A DNA stretch of 64,000 nt from Mimachlamys varia (GCA_947623455.1 OX392538.1:35572001-35636000), one strand, 5' to 3'. Counted from the stretch's first letter, positions 38,001-46,723 are shown. Notes: generated by a model from the letters alone, not told the origin. Numbers and translations: made by a program.

Positions 38001-41000
38001 CATAATATATAAACTGATCACGCATTCAGCCACAGGTTGATCAGAACTATGGGCAAGTTTTATGGTCGTCATTTTTGTCTCATAGAAATATAAAAAAAGA
38101 GAAATATTCTGTATATTTAAGTGATATGAAGATGGACGTTTTTGAGTATGCTCATTAGTGTGTTTAATTGTTGTGATTGACAATGATACTCGGTTCTCAT
38201 TTTGAGAACTTGATGTTTACATAGATGTGACCAAGATTTACATGGCGGGTGGCGTCGATGAAGCAGAAGACGCTTACTCTTCCGGAACACCTGTCTTATT
38301 CTCTTGTACTTTTACAAGAGTCTCCATTAAAATTTTTCCTTTGTTCATATTTTGCCCCTGATTTAATCAATTTTGAGTTTGGATTATGATTTTGTTAACG
38401 CTTCGGTATTCTCTTATTTTTTTCATAAACGTTCCTTAACTAAAGAAACTTCATATCTGAACAATCTCTGTAGAACAGCATTACTGTAACGGAATCAAAG
38501 GTTGAAAACTTAAGTCAAGAACCTTTCTTAAACTTTTATAATGTTTTCCTTTATATTTTTATAAGTTAAGGAACGTTTATGAAACTGGAGACCAGACTCA
38601 TACATACATGTACCATTCAAGTTCAGTGAAACAAAATACTACTTTAAGAGGATGTATAAATTACAATATATATCGGTCAGTTGAGAACAATCAAAATTGA
38701 TAAGTTTTGGCAGTGTTGTATCTTTATTTGGACCAAGGATCACGTACAATGTATTAAGCCTGTTATGCCATTAATGCAAATTGCATAGCTTGGTAGTAAC
38801 ATTCCTGCTTCTTTATCCCATGGTGCTTTCATGTCGCAATTGATTCGTTATTCTAGAGTTGCTTTGGGTTATCGAGATTTTCTTGATAGATGTCAGCTGC
38901 TGATAAAGTCTTATGACACAAGGATTCGAGAGTTGCAGGTTTATGGAGACTATGAACAAGTTTTATGATCGCCATATTTGTCTTATTAAGAGATATACCA
39001 CATTCTTGTATGATATGGAGTTTGGCATTTTTGAATATGCTCTTTAGTATGCTTGCTTGTTGTGATTGAGAACCAAGCCTCACATCTCATTTTGAGGCCA
39101 TGACATTTACTTGGATCTGACCTAGATTTACATGGCAGGTGTCGTCGATGAACAGAAGACGCTTACTCTTCCGGAACACCTGGTCTGATCCTCTTTCACT
39201 TTTTCAAGAGTCTCCGTGTAAATCTTTTCTTTGTTCATGTTTTGCCCCTAGTTTAATTGTTTTGAGTTATGATTATGGTTTTGTTGGTATCATCTATTTT
39301 TTTTTCTAAATTCATAAAACGTATATTGAGCCACAAGATATTACACTTAACATTTACTTGGATCTGACTTGGATGAAACAGAAGACGCTTACTCTTCCGG
39401 AATACCTGGTCTGATCCTCTTTTACTTTTTCAAGAGTCTCCATGTAAATCTTTTCTTTGTTCATGTTTTGCCCCTAGTTTAATTGTTTTAAGTTATGATT
39501 ATGATTTTGTTGGTATCATCTTTTTTTTCTAAATGCATAAAACGGATATTAAGCAAAAAGATATTTCACTTAACAAAGAAAAGAAATAATTTGAAAAATG
39601 CGTCAAAGGAACCTCTTTGTCAGGTAGGGATAGGAATGTCTCCCTATGATGGCTGGTGTCGCTTTTAAGTATACTTCAAAGGAAATATGCATCAACCTAT
39701 CGAATAGTTATCCGCCTGCCTTTATTTTGTTAAGGATTGCTCATACAGTAGTAAAATTAACCGTAACCCTTGAGATATCGAGGATGACTATCTTAAATAT
39801 CTGTATTTATCCTTCAACCACAAAAGATATCGGCCGATAATTACTGTCGGATAAACCACTGCTGTATCCGTTAATACATTGCACGTGAACTTTCTGGTTC
39901 TTACGGGACTGCGAAATGTAAAAGTATTTCTTGATTGACTACTGAATTTATCATGGTACTAAAACAATTGGTTATTGGAATTAAACGCATTGGTGAAATA
40001 TTTTCATACATACACGTATGAATGAAGTTACTCTTTGTAGACTTAAAAAGATTAGAGCTGCATGTATATTGAATTAGTCTTGACTTTCTAAAACTAGTAA
40101 GTAAACCTGAATGGCTATTTTTCTACGCGACATAGACGGCGTATAGCTTCAGTGAAATAAAAGGTAAACAAATGGCGTTTTTGCTTTTGTGAATATCTTT
40201 GTAAAAATGATTGCAGAGTAAACAGAATAAAGGTAAGTATCTTACAAGTTTTATTTTTGACTCGGGGCGAAAAGACGATGATGGGTCGCCAGAGGCTTGC
40301 CATCTCGTCTTTTCTAATCCTCGCATAAATATAAACCTTGTTTTGTACGATACTATCCATGTATCTCTATTTTTAAGTGAATATTGCTCTAGGTCAGAAT
40401 TAAAAAAACATCTCTGTGGCAAGTGATGCGTGGTGCAAGTATATGAATAGTAGTAATATGTTTCTGCGTTATTAAGCTACAATACAATATACACCATTAA
40501 CCTCAGTCCAGACACGGTACGATGATATCTGGTTTTTTGTCGACACAAACGGCTGGGACAGGATTCTTAAACACATTATTTTTTGCACTTCACAACCTGA
40601 GACCATTCGAAACGGTATGCTAATTTCTTGACTATTGTCAACAAAAATTTCGGACAGTATTAAAAATTTGTTTGTTTGTTACTCTTCACAACCTGAGACC
40701 ATTCGAAACGGTACGATAATTTCTTGACTATTGTCAACAAAAAATCTTGGGCAGTATTCATAAATGCCTTGTTTATTACACGTTACAACCTGAGACCATT
40801 CGAAACGGTATTATAATTTCTTGGCTATTGTCAACAAAAAAGCTGGGACAGTATTCATAATTTCTTGGTTTATTACTCCTCACAACCTGAGACCATTCGA
40901 AACGGTACGATTATTTCTGAGTTGGGTTATCTTCATTGCAAATAGCTTGAGTAGGATTCATAAATGCATATGGATTACACCACCACACCAGAAAAACAGT

Positions 41001-41825
41001 CCAAATAGTACACTTAAATCTCGGTTATTGTCAACGCAGTCAGCTTTTGTATATTCATAAATACATAAATATCCCACTTATAAGTGCAACATGTGTTGCC
41101 AAGCCAACATAGTGTTAAATAGACATATCTTAAACGATTTTGTAGGAACATAGGGAATATTTTTCCACACATATAAACAGTGGTTTCTAGCGTACAGAAT
41201 ATTTAAGTCAAAATTTAGCAAAAGATGTTTTTGGATGATTTTGGGTGGGCTTTTTTTGGTCATTCATGTCGTGTAACATAGTTTGCTGATTAAACCTGCT
41301 GTTAATAATTGAATTGAATATACAAGAAGATATAAGATACGATAAACTTTATTGATAGTCGAATATATTTTTTGCGTAAAGGACACTAGTAATGTCCACG
41401 TGGACTATTTATGATGAGAAATAAAGCTATATAAAATCACGTGTTGAAGTTAGACAATTGAAAAACTCAGCCCTGATACAAACCTTGAATTAAAAAAAAA
41501 CAAAAACAACATGATGAGCATATTTCAAAAGCATTTCGCAATACAAGATGTAGTCACTTATTTGAGATGTCTGGGGTCCCTAATTTCTTGTTTTATGTTC
41601 AAGGGAAATGGAGGATGGTTTCCTGGCGTTCTTAAAATCCACATGGATTTGCTGCTTCTTGTCAAAATAAGATCTCTTTTTCACAAATCTAAACTGTAAG
41701 AAAGAAAATATGTTTTTGCTCACCGCTTGAACTACCCACAAACGATCCTTCGCAGCAATAACACACGCTAAAAATGTCATTAATACAACGATGCAGTATG
41801 TGGTTAGTTTGTGTTTATCCTTCAT
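19945..41825 (-). CDS. ACP2: Lysosomal acid phosphatase (ACP2-like histidine acid phosphatase), complete, 11 exons
   Basis: Eleven minus-strand exons, all with GT-AG introns and consistent phases, splice to 1,272 bases: 423 residues plus stop, the usual length of ACP2. The enzyme hydrolyses phosphomonoesters at acid pH in the lysosome through a phospho-histidine. Residues about 1-25 are a signal peptide. FRHGDRSP at 36-43 carries the nucleophile His38 and Arg37/Arg41. DRTLMSA at 105-111 supplies another phosphate-binding Arg. HDTT at 277-280 holds the acid/base His-Asp pair. Cysteines at 156, 203, 206, 294, 338 and 342 are placed as in the family's disulfides. At least eight N-glycosylation sequons are present. 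Residues about 381-404 form a membrane anchor, and the 19-residue tail carries YQAV at 413-416, a YxxPhi sorting motif like the tyrosine signal of ACP2. The anchor argues against secreted prostatic acid phosphatase. Introns total over 20 kb and are full of mobile elements. Expression was not seen. Confidence 0.93.
20441..20548 (-). CDS. ACP2: Acid phosphatase exon 10: GCxxxC disulfide loop
   Basis: 108 bases, residues 337-372. It encodes GCSENCPFEDFVRI, matching the family's G-C-x3-C-P-x2-x-F loop, followed by a lysine/glutamate-rich juxtamembrane stretch ending KAQTL. The acceptor is TTGATACAG, the donor GTATGT. The plus-strand frame over this exon is a shadow. Confidence 0.93.
21505..21838 (+). 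mobile_element. Hammerhead-ribozyme element, fullest copy
   Basis: About 330 bases, from CACAGTTAATCTCATTTGAG through ACGCACCTGACCCTTCTGC, the ribozyme, GGCATACTGTATCTATAA and CAGCACATGTGTGTGTTTCG. Related copies lie at 13.9, 26.3, 61.4 and 62.9 kb. It has no coding capacity. Size and ribozyme type fit a retrozyme, or the terminal repeat of a Penelope-like element. It is antisense to the acid phosphatase gene, in intron 9. Confidence 0.75.
21711..21754 (+). ncRNA. Type I hammerhead ribozyme, complete core
   Basis: The parts in order are: stem I strand GCATCA; core CTGAAGA; stem II GTC with a 7-base loop and GAC; core GAAA; self-complementary helix III CAGCTG; cleavage dinucleotide TA; stem I strand TGGTGC. 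The two stem I strands pair over six bases with one G-T. The predicted cut is after A21748. A loopless palindromic helix III means activity probably needs a dimer or a stabilised monomer, as reported for hammerheads in Penelope-like elements and animal retrozymes. Confidence 0.8.
21984..22164 (-). CDS. ACP2: Acid phosphatase exon 9: HD catalytic motif
   Basis: 181 bases, residues 277-336 plus one base. It starts HDTTMIALLRVL, includes YSACVMVELWKK and LHRNETDSNKT, and ends LQIP. As I recall them, vertebrate paralogues split this segment over two exons, so an intron is absent here. The donor is GTAATT. Confidence 0.93.
22573..22914. repeat. Long inverted repeat (about 90-bp arms) with a G21 run
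   Basis: The left arm at 22573-22664 (ATTCGAAACCAATCTGATTA onward to CTCTCTGCTGCG) is mirrored by the right arm at 22825-22914 at roughly 85-90 percent by eye. The spacer holds 21 consecutive G at 22665-22685. It lies in intron 8 of the acid phosphatase gene. A tRNA-like GATTCGAATCCCGG remnant abuts the right end. Confidence 0.75.
23563..23645 (-). CDS. ACP2: Acid phosphatase exon 8
   Basis: 83 bases, residues 249-276, GPLLKEMIGNMKTALNTS then VYLYSG. The last residues lead into the HD motif encoded by the next exon. The acceptor is TTTCTAG, the donor GTAAGC, phase 0. Confidence 0.93.
24465..24588 (-). CDS. ACP2: Acid phosphatase exon 7
   Basis: 124 bases, residues 208-248 plus one base. It contains YVHNLSLPEW and ends MAKLKG with a split Gly codon. 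The HN-LP-W pattern and the closing L-K/Q-GG turn are family hallmarks. The acceptor is TTTTTCAG, the donor GTAAGT. Confidence 0.94.
24930..26115 (-). pseudogene. Best-preserved RT retroelement copy, two in-frame stops
   Basis: On the minus strand a reverse-transcriptase sequence runs from a FDFSNLYTTIP block through GIPMGTNFAPLLADLF, FRYIDDVLSINN, YLDLYLNYDQ and the YGVYMSQ segment, ending near FEFAC. It is interrupted by a TGA just before RYKYMVV and a TAA just after SQFIR. No endonuclease domain is visible and the 5' part is missing. After the stop comes the 3' untranslated block, ending near 24930 in a T-rich tail on the sense strand. The GIPMG and Y-x-DD motifs place it with non-LTR or Penelope-like RTs; I cannot fix the family. 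It lies in intron 6 of acid phosphatase, same strand. Confidence 0.82.
26336..26475 (+). mobile_element. Hammerhead element, 3' half with mutated core
   Basis: CTGACGT, a GTC...GAC stem II, GAGA in place of GAAA, then CAGCTG, TA and TGGTGC at 26342-26379. The downstream body, with CAGCATACTGTATCTA and GCAGCATGTGTGTG, matches the copy at 21.5 kb. The GAGA change and the lost stem I strand should abolish cleavage. Confidence 0.6.
26586..26666 (-). CDS. ACP2: Acid phosphatase exon 6
   Basis: 81 bases, residues 181-207, GLIDKIVNISGLTRETWGK then ITDCLFCQ. It corresponds to the helix with a small-residue SGL turn and the cysteine before the next exon. The acceptor is TTCTAG, the donor GTGAGT. Confidence 0.9.
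26839..27101. mobile_element. MITE-like element with about 38-bp inverted ends
   Basis: The left end GGGCCCGTATTCATGAAACC, then GTTCTCATGCTCA, is mirrored at the right end ending AATATGGGCCC. The interior is about 185 bases, non-coding. It lies in intron 5 of acid phosphatase. Confidence 0.75.
27583..27741 (-). other. Exon-like open frame of unknown origin
   Basis: After a good acceptor (TTTGTTTTTCCAG) the minus strand is open for 52 codons to a TGA. It encodes SFIHLTAKDLFYEQWDF, then HDPIKSKLSVMYSTPAY and FQKFKRSMGPEL. The composition is protein-like. It is in intron 5 of acid phosphatase but does not fit that protein. It may be a terminal alternative exon, a fragment of a retroelement ORF, or chance. 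Confidence 0.25.
28040..28120 (+). mobile_element. RT retroelement 3' end fragment
   Basis: CCCCCTAGTTTAATTCC, TCGGATTATTGTTTTGTTGA and CGCTTCGGTATTCTCTG match the terminal block of the family. No coding sequence remains. Confidence 0.55.
28785..29065 (+). mobile_element. RT retroelement 3' fragment
   Basis: It has GTCGTCGATAAAGCAGAAGA, TTACTCTTCCGGAAAACC, TTACAGGGGTCTCCATGTAA and TTAATCGATTTTGAGTTCGG, then a T-rich end. The open frame over it comes from the repeat, not a host gene. Confidence 0.65.
29535..29720 (+). mobile_element. SINE family B copy
   Basis: It starts TACTCCCTGCTTGACGATCA, includes CGGCAGTATACTTTAGTCC, and ends CCAAGATGTTAATAGGATGT. The order is the same as at 42365. The (GA)n-rich tract at 29805-29900 follows it. 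Intron 5 of acid phosphatase, antisense. Confidence 0.6.
29805..29900 (+). repeat. GA-rich microsatellite
   Basis: Mixed GAGAGA, GAAAGAAA and GGGAGA units over about 95 bases, all purine on the plus strand. It begins about 50 bases downstream of exon 5's donor site, on the intron 5 side. Confidence 0.9.
29949..30044 (-). CDS. ACP2: Acid phosphatase exon 5
   Basis: 96 bases, residues 149-180, TISMGFTCPRYDQLHSEY and onward to AQHQ. The CPRY element fits the family's conserved C-P-R/K-x cysteine. The acceptor is TGTATTCCAG, the donor GTAAGT. Confidence 0.92.
30702..30714 (+). repeat. G13 run
   Basis: Thirteen G in a row within intron 4 of acid phosphatase. Similar long G or C runs occur at 5657, 22665, 56863 and 63568. 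Confidence 0.9.
30720..34720. other. Intron 4 of acid phosphatase, no other feature seen
   Basis: AT-rich intronic DNA. I found no further exon, RT fragment or clear SINE here. Short frames such as those near 31481 and 32265 lack any recognisable domain. Confidence 0.4.
34725..34975 (+). mobile_element. SINE with tandemly repeated tRNA-like head
   Basis: A block with TGGCCAAGTGGTTAATTGGT or TTGCCCAGTGGATAATG (A-box-like), then TCTGACAT and CTACCACTAGCC, is present about three times at 34727-34860 with a spacing near 52 bp. A SINE body follows with TTTTTCTCGAGTAATTTTGG, CTTTCCTCC and a 3' end TAGTCCTTAATAAAC. It ends 13 bases before the left edge of exon 4. Confidence 0.6.
34988..35143 (-). 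CDS. ACP2: Acid phosphatase exon 4: DRTLMSA block
   Basis: 156 bases, residues 97-148. It contains SSDYDRTLMSAYC, LYPPNGTDQQWNP and WQPIPVHT, the most conserved region of the family after the catalytic motif. The acceptor is TTTTACCTCAG, the donor GTATGT. Confidence 0.96.
36357..36449 (-). CDS. ACP2: Acid phosphatase exon 3
   Basis: 93 bases, residues 66-96, EGMRQEHDLGKLFKRRYG and onward to RYNQSE. It corresponds to the family segment GMxQHxxLGxxxRxRY. The acceptor is a non-pyrimidine-rich TTGAAG; the donor is GTGAGT. Confidence 0.88.
36865..36945 (+). mobile_element. SINE family B 3' part
   Basis: CTGGCTTTCCTCCAATACTA followed by CTGTTAATAGGACGTAAAAC and an A-rich end. It lies in intron 2 of acid phosphatase and ends about 20 bases short of exon 2's donor. 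Confidence 0.6.
36965..37057 (-). CDS. ACP2: Acid phosphatase exon 2: RHGxRxP catalytic motif
   Basis: 93 bases, residues 35-65, starting VFRHGDRSPTGTFPNDK and ending WGQLTQ. The acceptor is TTTTCCCAG, the donor GTAAAA. The exon boundaries match those of vertebrate acid phosphatases as I recall them. Confidence 0.95.
38045..38425 (+). pseudogene. RT retroelement 3' fragment
   Basis: It carries the last coding residues (a FYGRH-like to FEFA-like segment, frame broken), then GTCGATGAAGCAGAAGACGC, CTCTTCCGGAACACCTG and TGATTTTGTTAACGCTTCGG. Intron 1 of acid phosphatase, antisense to the gene. Confidence 0.7.
38421..38590. mobile_element. MITE-like element with 21-bp inverted ends
   Basis: TTTCATAAACGTTCCTTAAC at the left is mirrored by GTTAAGGAACGTTTATGAAA at the right end (38565-38584). 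It sits exactly at the T-rich end of the preceding RT fragment. Confidence 0.7.
38798..39540 (+). pseudogene. Two RT retroelement 3' fragments in tandem
   Basis: The first (38798-39305) keeps the YGVY-to-C-terminus coding part with stops, plus the 3' block. The second (about 39330-39540) repeats only the 3' block. GAAGACGCTTACTCTTCCGG occurs in both, about 226 bases apart. The shared variants (GATCCTCTTT, TTTTTCAAGAGTCTCC, TTAATTGTTTTAAGTTATGA) show a local duplication rather than two independent insertions. Confidence 0.7.
40500..41070 (+). repeat. 97-bp tandem repeat, four clear copies plus degenerate flanks
   Basis: CACAACCTGAGACCATTCGA starts at 40591, 40687, 40784 (with T for C) and 40881, giving periods of 96, 97 and 97. 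Each unit also has TTGACTATTGTCAACAAAAA and CAGTATTCATAAATGC. Degenerate units precede (from 40500) and follow (to 41070). Located in intron 1 of acid phosphatase. There are no unique spacers and it is not CRISPR. Confidence 0.85.
41724..41825 (-). CDS. ACP2: Acid phosphatase exon 1: start codon and signal peptide
   Basis: ATG at 41823-41825 opens MKDKHK, then the hydrophobic run LTTYCIVVLMTFLACVIAA and the first mature residues KDRLWVVQA. The donor is GTGAGC, phase 0. The frame is also open upstream to a Met at 41936, but that longer start would bury the signal peptide, so I prefer 41825 (G at -3). Confidence 0.88.
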
Positions 41826-41977
41826 GTCGGTTACACAGCTCAGAAAATACTCCCAGTCGCTGTCATCATGGCGCTTTGAATGTAAATAACACAGAAAATG
41901 TAATCGCCGATAGTCTAATAAGTCTAACGGAAACACCCGATGAACATTGAAATGTAATAACCTTATTTACATTTCCG

Positions 41978-41992
41978 TCCAAATGGCGGGGT
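41978..41992 (-). promoter_or_regulatory. YY1-like site upstream of acid phosphatase
   Basis: CCGCCATTT on the minus strand matches the YY1 core often found near starts of TATA-less housekeeping genes. It lies about 160 bases upstream of the ATG. No TATA box was seen. The site is a guess from one short motif. Confidence 0.3.
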
Positions 41993-42364
41993 AGTTGTCG
42001 ACCTTTGTCAACGTGACCTACTGTACCGGCTGAGTTCACTTTTTGTAATGCCGGTGAATACGTGTCAACTAGCGCGCAATGAAGCATGTACAGCTGTACA
42101 AGTCGTTCTACAAATCTGTACTATGAAATCAATAGGTCGCTTGAAAGGGTTGGTTTATCTTTTAAGGTTACGTGACCTATTCACAGTTGACAATTAGGTC
42201 AATTGACGAAGGCTTCCCTTTAAATGTAATGCTGGTGTGTGGTTTTAATTTTAGCATTAGCCTACCTGCGATAAACAAGTGTAGAACTAACGCACTGCCG
42301 ACGGCCCCTGTAAGGAAGGCTATAGGTTTTGACCCCAGGCCGAGACATTTTTTATAAATGGTAG

Positions 42365-42610
42365 TTATACTACTCCCTGCTTGACGTTCAGTACTATGGG
42401 AGTAGAGCGACTGGTTCACCTGTTGTCAGTATGATGTGACCGGACGGGGTGTTCTGCTGGGGGACTTCGGAAGTATACTTTACCAGTGTGGTAGCACTTT
42501 AAAAGATCAAGAATATCGGAAGAAGGCTTACACGAACATACCACATGTACAGCTTCCCAAATGCACACGATCCCAACACACACACCTACATCGCATACAC
42601 CATGAGGCCG
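42365..42610 (+). mobile_element. SINE family B copy, 5' complete
   Basis: It starts CTACTCCCTGCTTGACGTTC, then GGAGTAGAGCGACTGGTTCA, CGGAAGTATACTTTACCAGT, and a CA-rich part with CACACACACCTACATCGCAT. The expected GTTAATAGGACGTAAAAC end is absent. It lies about 540 bases upstream of the acid phosphatase ATG. Confidence 0.6.
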
Positions 42611-42967
42611 TTCTTAAAAAAAATTGCCACGATTTCGCAAATTTGGTAAAAAGTGATGAAACTTGTAGCACATTTCAATAAATACTGATTAGCCCACCAA
42701 CAAAATTAATATTGATTGTGTTCAGGGATCTAGTTATTGACAGTCAAAGTTGACCGCTCCCGACTGGCGAGAAATTTAACGAGCTGACCGGTCACATGGT
42801 ACATGTGACGTCATTGAAGCACAACCGATTGACTCAGGTAACTGGTCAGTGATACATTGACGAAGATAGTTAAGTAGAAAAACGCCTATTGAATTCGACA
42901 TGCATGTCAATCTTGATCGGTGGAATTTCCATATTTTATGAAGCAGACGACAGATTTAAAAACAGCA

Positions 42968-43205
42968 GGGGCCAGTTGTTCAAAGGATGATTAGCTTAAT
43001 CAGTGAAGTGATTAGTGCTTTTAATTATCCTGTTACTTGAAAACGAAATCATTGAATTAGTTACAACATTCCTGATATCAAATGTCTAATTCCAAATTTT
43101 TATGCAAAATTTCGGGATCTTACCTTCCTTATTAATAGAATTAGTAAATGTTGAACAATTCCGTTACATAGTGATTAAGCTAATCATCTTTTGAACAAAT
43201 GGGCC
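42968..43205. mobile_element. MITE-like element with about 34-bp inverted ends
   Basis: GGGGCCAGTTGTTCAAAGGA then TGATTAGCTTAATCA at the left. The right end mirrors it: TGATTAAGCTAATCATCTTT then TGAACAAATGGGCC. No coding capacity. Confidence 0.75.
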
Positions 43206-43994
43206 AAGATGTCGCCCCTGTCCTACCTTTTTTATTAAAATGTAATAAGAACGCTCGACCCTACGTAATACACAAGTTTTGATGCTCGTTTTGTGGTGAC
43301 GTAGCTTCCTATTTGTGTACCTGGAATTTGAAAACAGGGTATCAAATTCGTTATACACACTGATATGTCGCGATGTCAACAATGGCGAGATGAGAGGGGA
43401 CTGTTCAAGTCTTCAACTCAAGATTACGAGCAAATAAAGTATTATCACGGCCACTCCTTTGCAAAACAACAACAAAAACAGATGTACACTATATCGACAC
43501 ATGGTCGGACACTGACAGCGACGGTAACAGTATAGAAATAGAATCGGAATGTAGGCCTATAGTACCGGTGCAACTGGCCATGGTTTCTCAAACTGGAGAG
43601 AGAGTCGGCGTGTTGTAGAACTATCCGTGTTGGTAGAACGTTTACACAAGGGCTGTGCCTGGTGTCATTATAAATGCACTATTATGCTGTTGAAAATATA
43701 ACACAGAACGCCGGTAGTTGTTATGTTCTAAAATGTTTTAGGCTTGTACGCATTCACAGTATATGTGTTTTGTAAAAATACTACCCACTACAAAAACTTC
43801 CTAATAGCATCAAGGGAGACAACCTACCATAGACACAGTTTTACATCTAGTTTTCAATAAGTAGCATAAAAAGCTTGTCTGATATTTTGATTAAATTTTT
43901 TGCTTGTGCTTTATATAACTATACGGTATGTAAATAAATTGAGTGTGAATACTGAAATCTGTCCGCTAGATATGAAAGAAACACATTTATACAC

Positions 43995-44165
43995 AAGGTA
44001 TGGGGTCACCTGCCCGACTACGTGGGTTTTCTCCGGGTACTCCGGTTTCCTCCCACAATAAGACCCCTCGCGCGCTAATATCCGGGCCAACAAGAGTGAT
44101 TAATATAAATTGTATAACTTGTTTCATAATTGTTGTAAAATAAATAAAGTTTATTTATTTATAAA
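43995..44165 (+). mobile_element. SINE family A, 5'-truncated
   Basis: GTATGGGGTCACCTGCCCGA, then GGGTTTTCTCCGGGTACTCC, CCTCGCGCGCTAATATCC and the end TTGTTGTAAAATAAATAAAG followed by TTTATTTATTTA. This is the cleanest 3' end of the family in the window. Confidence 0.8.
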
Positions 44166-44169
44166 CACA

Positions 44170-46060
44170 TTTTGTAAAAATCGTTTGTCCATTTTCCACA
44201 AATAAAATATTTTTGATGTAGCTATTGATTATTTTTTATTTTATTGTATGTTTGAGATTTTCAACAACATTCACAAGAAAAAAATATAGAAAAAACATTA
44301 AATTTTGAGAAAAATCATTTTTTGGTGTTTTTTACCAAAAATGAAACAAGTCATAGGAATGCTTAGATTTTCACAAAATCATCTCTACCTGGTAGCATAA
44401 TCAACATATGAAAGTTTAAAGGAAATCTAGCTGTTAATTGCGAAAGGGTCGAGACTCCTTAATTGAACCATACTTTTGTAATGTCTTTTTATTTCAATTA
44501 AAAAAATTACGACAATACCGATTTTTGATAGATCGGTCATCTAAATTCTGGAAAGTATATATATTTTGTTCTTGTTGTCTCCCCTTGATCAGTCTTGAGA
44601 TCTGTAGTATCAACCTAATGTTTTTGGTAAATTGAGTCATGATTCCAAAAATGTGATTTGAGTTACAAAAGCCGACTGGAAAAGGATTGTTTTATTTGAA
44701 AATAAAAGAAATGTGGAAATAAGGACAAAGTAAGAAAGCACAGATTAGCGTATTGTCTTGTCACACATTTCCGCCCGTTACCGATTTAAGCGTAGCTGTT
44801 TTGTCAACCAATATCCCGTTCCTGTGTGACATGATACGTTTTAGACGTTTGGCCATCGTCTTCAAGCTGATTTACCGGAGAATTACCGGAAGTTCGACCG
44901 GAAAGCATACATATTATCTACTGATTGGAAAATGCACAAAAATAGGAATGCAGTTTTGCTTAAAACACTTTCTATGTTCCCTAAAATGACCATATACATG
45001 AAAAAAAAGGAATCAATTTCATTCATGAACTATTTTTTTCGAAGTACGGTCAAACATGCGAAAATGTCGTATGCAAATCCGACTTTTTCTTACCGATTTT
45101 TTTCTACTTCCGAAGAGCGAGGGAGATATTCTTATATCGATAAACATAGTTTGCAATGAAACTTAACTTGATAATGCACTGAAATTCCAAAGTCCAAGTT
45201 TAACCAATTTTTAATCGAATCAAATAAGAAATAATTTATCATCAATCAAAACCGATATAAGTCTTCAAAAAAATATGATATAAGTTGTAGTATTAGAAAA
45301 TAATAATAAAAAATCAATAAAAAGTTCTCAGAATCGTCCAATTGACATATTGAAATGTCAATCAATAAAGAGAAATTTTCAAAAAATTGTTTTGATAATT
45401 AATTGGACGATCAAAGAACATAATTATTTTCATTTTCGTGCAGGACACTGTGGCGAATTCGAGTTACCTTTCTTAGAACAGTAAAACCAAAAATGACGAC
45501 GTAATAAGGTGACGACTACATCCCACAGAAAAATGTAATTGAAAAATATTTGTTTTTCTTTTCTTCTAAATACAGTTTCATGTTGCTGTTTTTTTTTTGT
45601 TTCCATCAGTAGATTGTGTATATATCTATGACAAGCATCCGTTATAATTTCATCTTGTTTGAAACAAACATTTTCATTGGCTTAAAAAATATGTTATCAG
45701 CCCATAACGTAAAAAATGACGTCGCCGTTTATAACGTCACTTTTGATTGGCTGATGCAGCGGCGTAATTATTTGTAAGAGAAAAAAGTCCATCAATAAAG
45801 AGAATTTTCCCAGAGTATAGATTAAATTATAAGCAATCAACATGAATATATTTTCATGTTATGGGGTTATAACACAAACAAATCGAAGTGTACTCTCATC
45901 ATAAACCGCTTCGCGGTTCATTTAAAAAAATCGGTAATGCAAGGATACTCGATGGTAATCATGACTCGATTTGAATATACCATAAACGAATGATGTAGTT
46001 TAATTATATATTTATATGAATTATAAATTGAATAATACAGAAAATAACGTCTCTCTTTCT
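44170..46060. other. AT-rich intergenic stretch
   Basis: No gene seen. A weak inverted pair, ATCGTCCAATTGACAT near 45334 and ATTAATTGGACGAT near 45398, may mark a decayed MITE. Confidence 0.35.
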
Positions 46061-46129
46061 CTCCCGCTCTCTAATACATGTATACGTTGGTAGTTTTGTA
46101 ACGAATTCTACTTTTAAAAAAATACGCGG

Positions 46130-46275
46130 AGGCCACGGCGGCCGATTGGTTTTGATGTGCCGACATTCTGTGTTGCGAACCACGTAGGGCAGTTGCCAGG
46201 TTTCCTCCGCCTCCAAAAATCTGGCATATCCTTAAATGACCCTGGATGTTAATAGGACCTAAAACAAAATAAACC
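46130..46275 (+). mobile_element. SINE family B copy
   Basis: A tRNA-related head remnant around GGCGGCCGATTGGTTTTGAT, then CAGGTTTCCTCCGCC, ending CCCTGGATGTTAATAGGACC and an A-rich tail. Confidence 0.6.
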
Positions 46276-46323
46276 AAACCAACCCTACTGTATACACACA
46301 TGTAATATATGTTTAAATCAAAA

Positions 46324-46723
46324 CTATTAAAGGCCCAATATACGTAACTTCAGGAAATTTTTCATGATTCTGAACAATTCTGAAAAAATAATCCAGATGA
46401 TAATCATGTAAAAGTAAGCCTAAAACGAAGTAAACCTGAGCGGTAAATAACAAGAAAACCTTGACAGAAAAATCCAAAGAATTGAAAATAATTCAGGTGG
46501 GGCCCACTTCAACAACAAACCGAAGTTAGAAGACAGTTCAAAATGGACGCGTGTTTACAAATACCGAATTTCAACTGCTGCTGTACCGGTAACCGCTTAA
46601 GAGTTCATCTTGAATATCGCTGATATGACTTAATCTTAACTAAATCTATAAATATAAAAAGTTATTAGGCTTGCATTTTGCTTCACGTTTTGCCGAAAGT
46701 TACGTATATGGAGCCTTTAATAG
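46324..46723. mobile_element. MITE-like element, 400 bp
   Basis: The left end CTATTAAAGGCCCAATATAC continues to GTAACTT. The right end is the inverse, AAGTTACGTATATGGAGCC then TTTAATAG. Inverted repeats are about 26 bp with a few mismatches, and the interior is non-coding. The flanking TA may be the target site. Confidence 0.75.

Noticed and set aside
40591..40980. CRISPR-like array of regular repeats
   Set aside because: Units are 97-bp direct tandem copies without unique spacers, in an animal intron.
41580..41936. 118-codon frame as an independent gene
   Set aside because: Its middle is acid phosphatase exon 1; the start at 41936 would place residues before the signal peptide and the 3' part reads past the GTGAGC donor.
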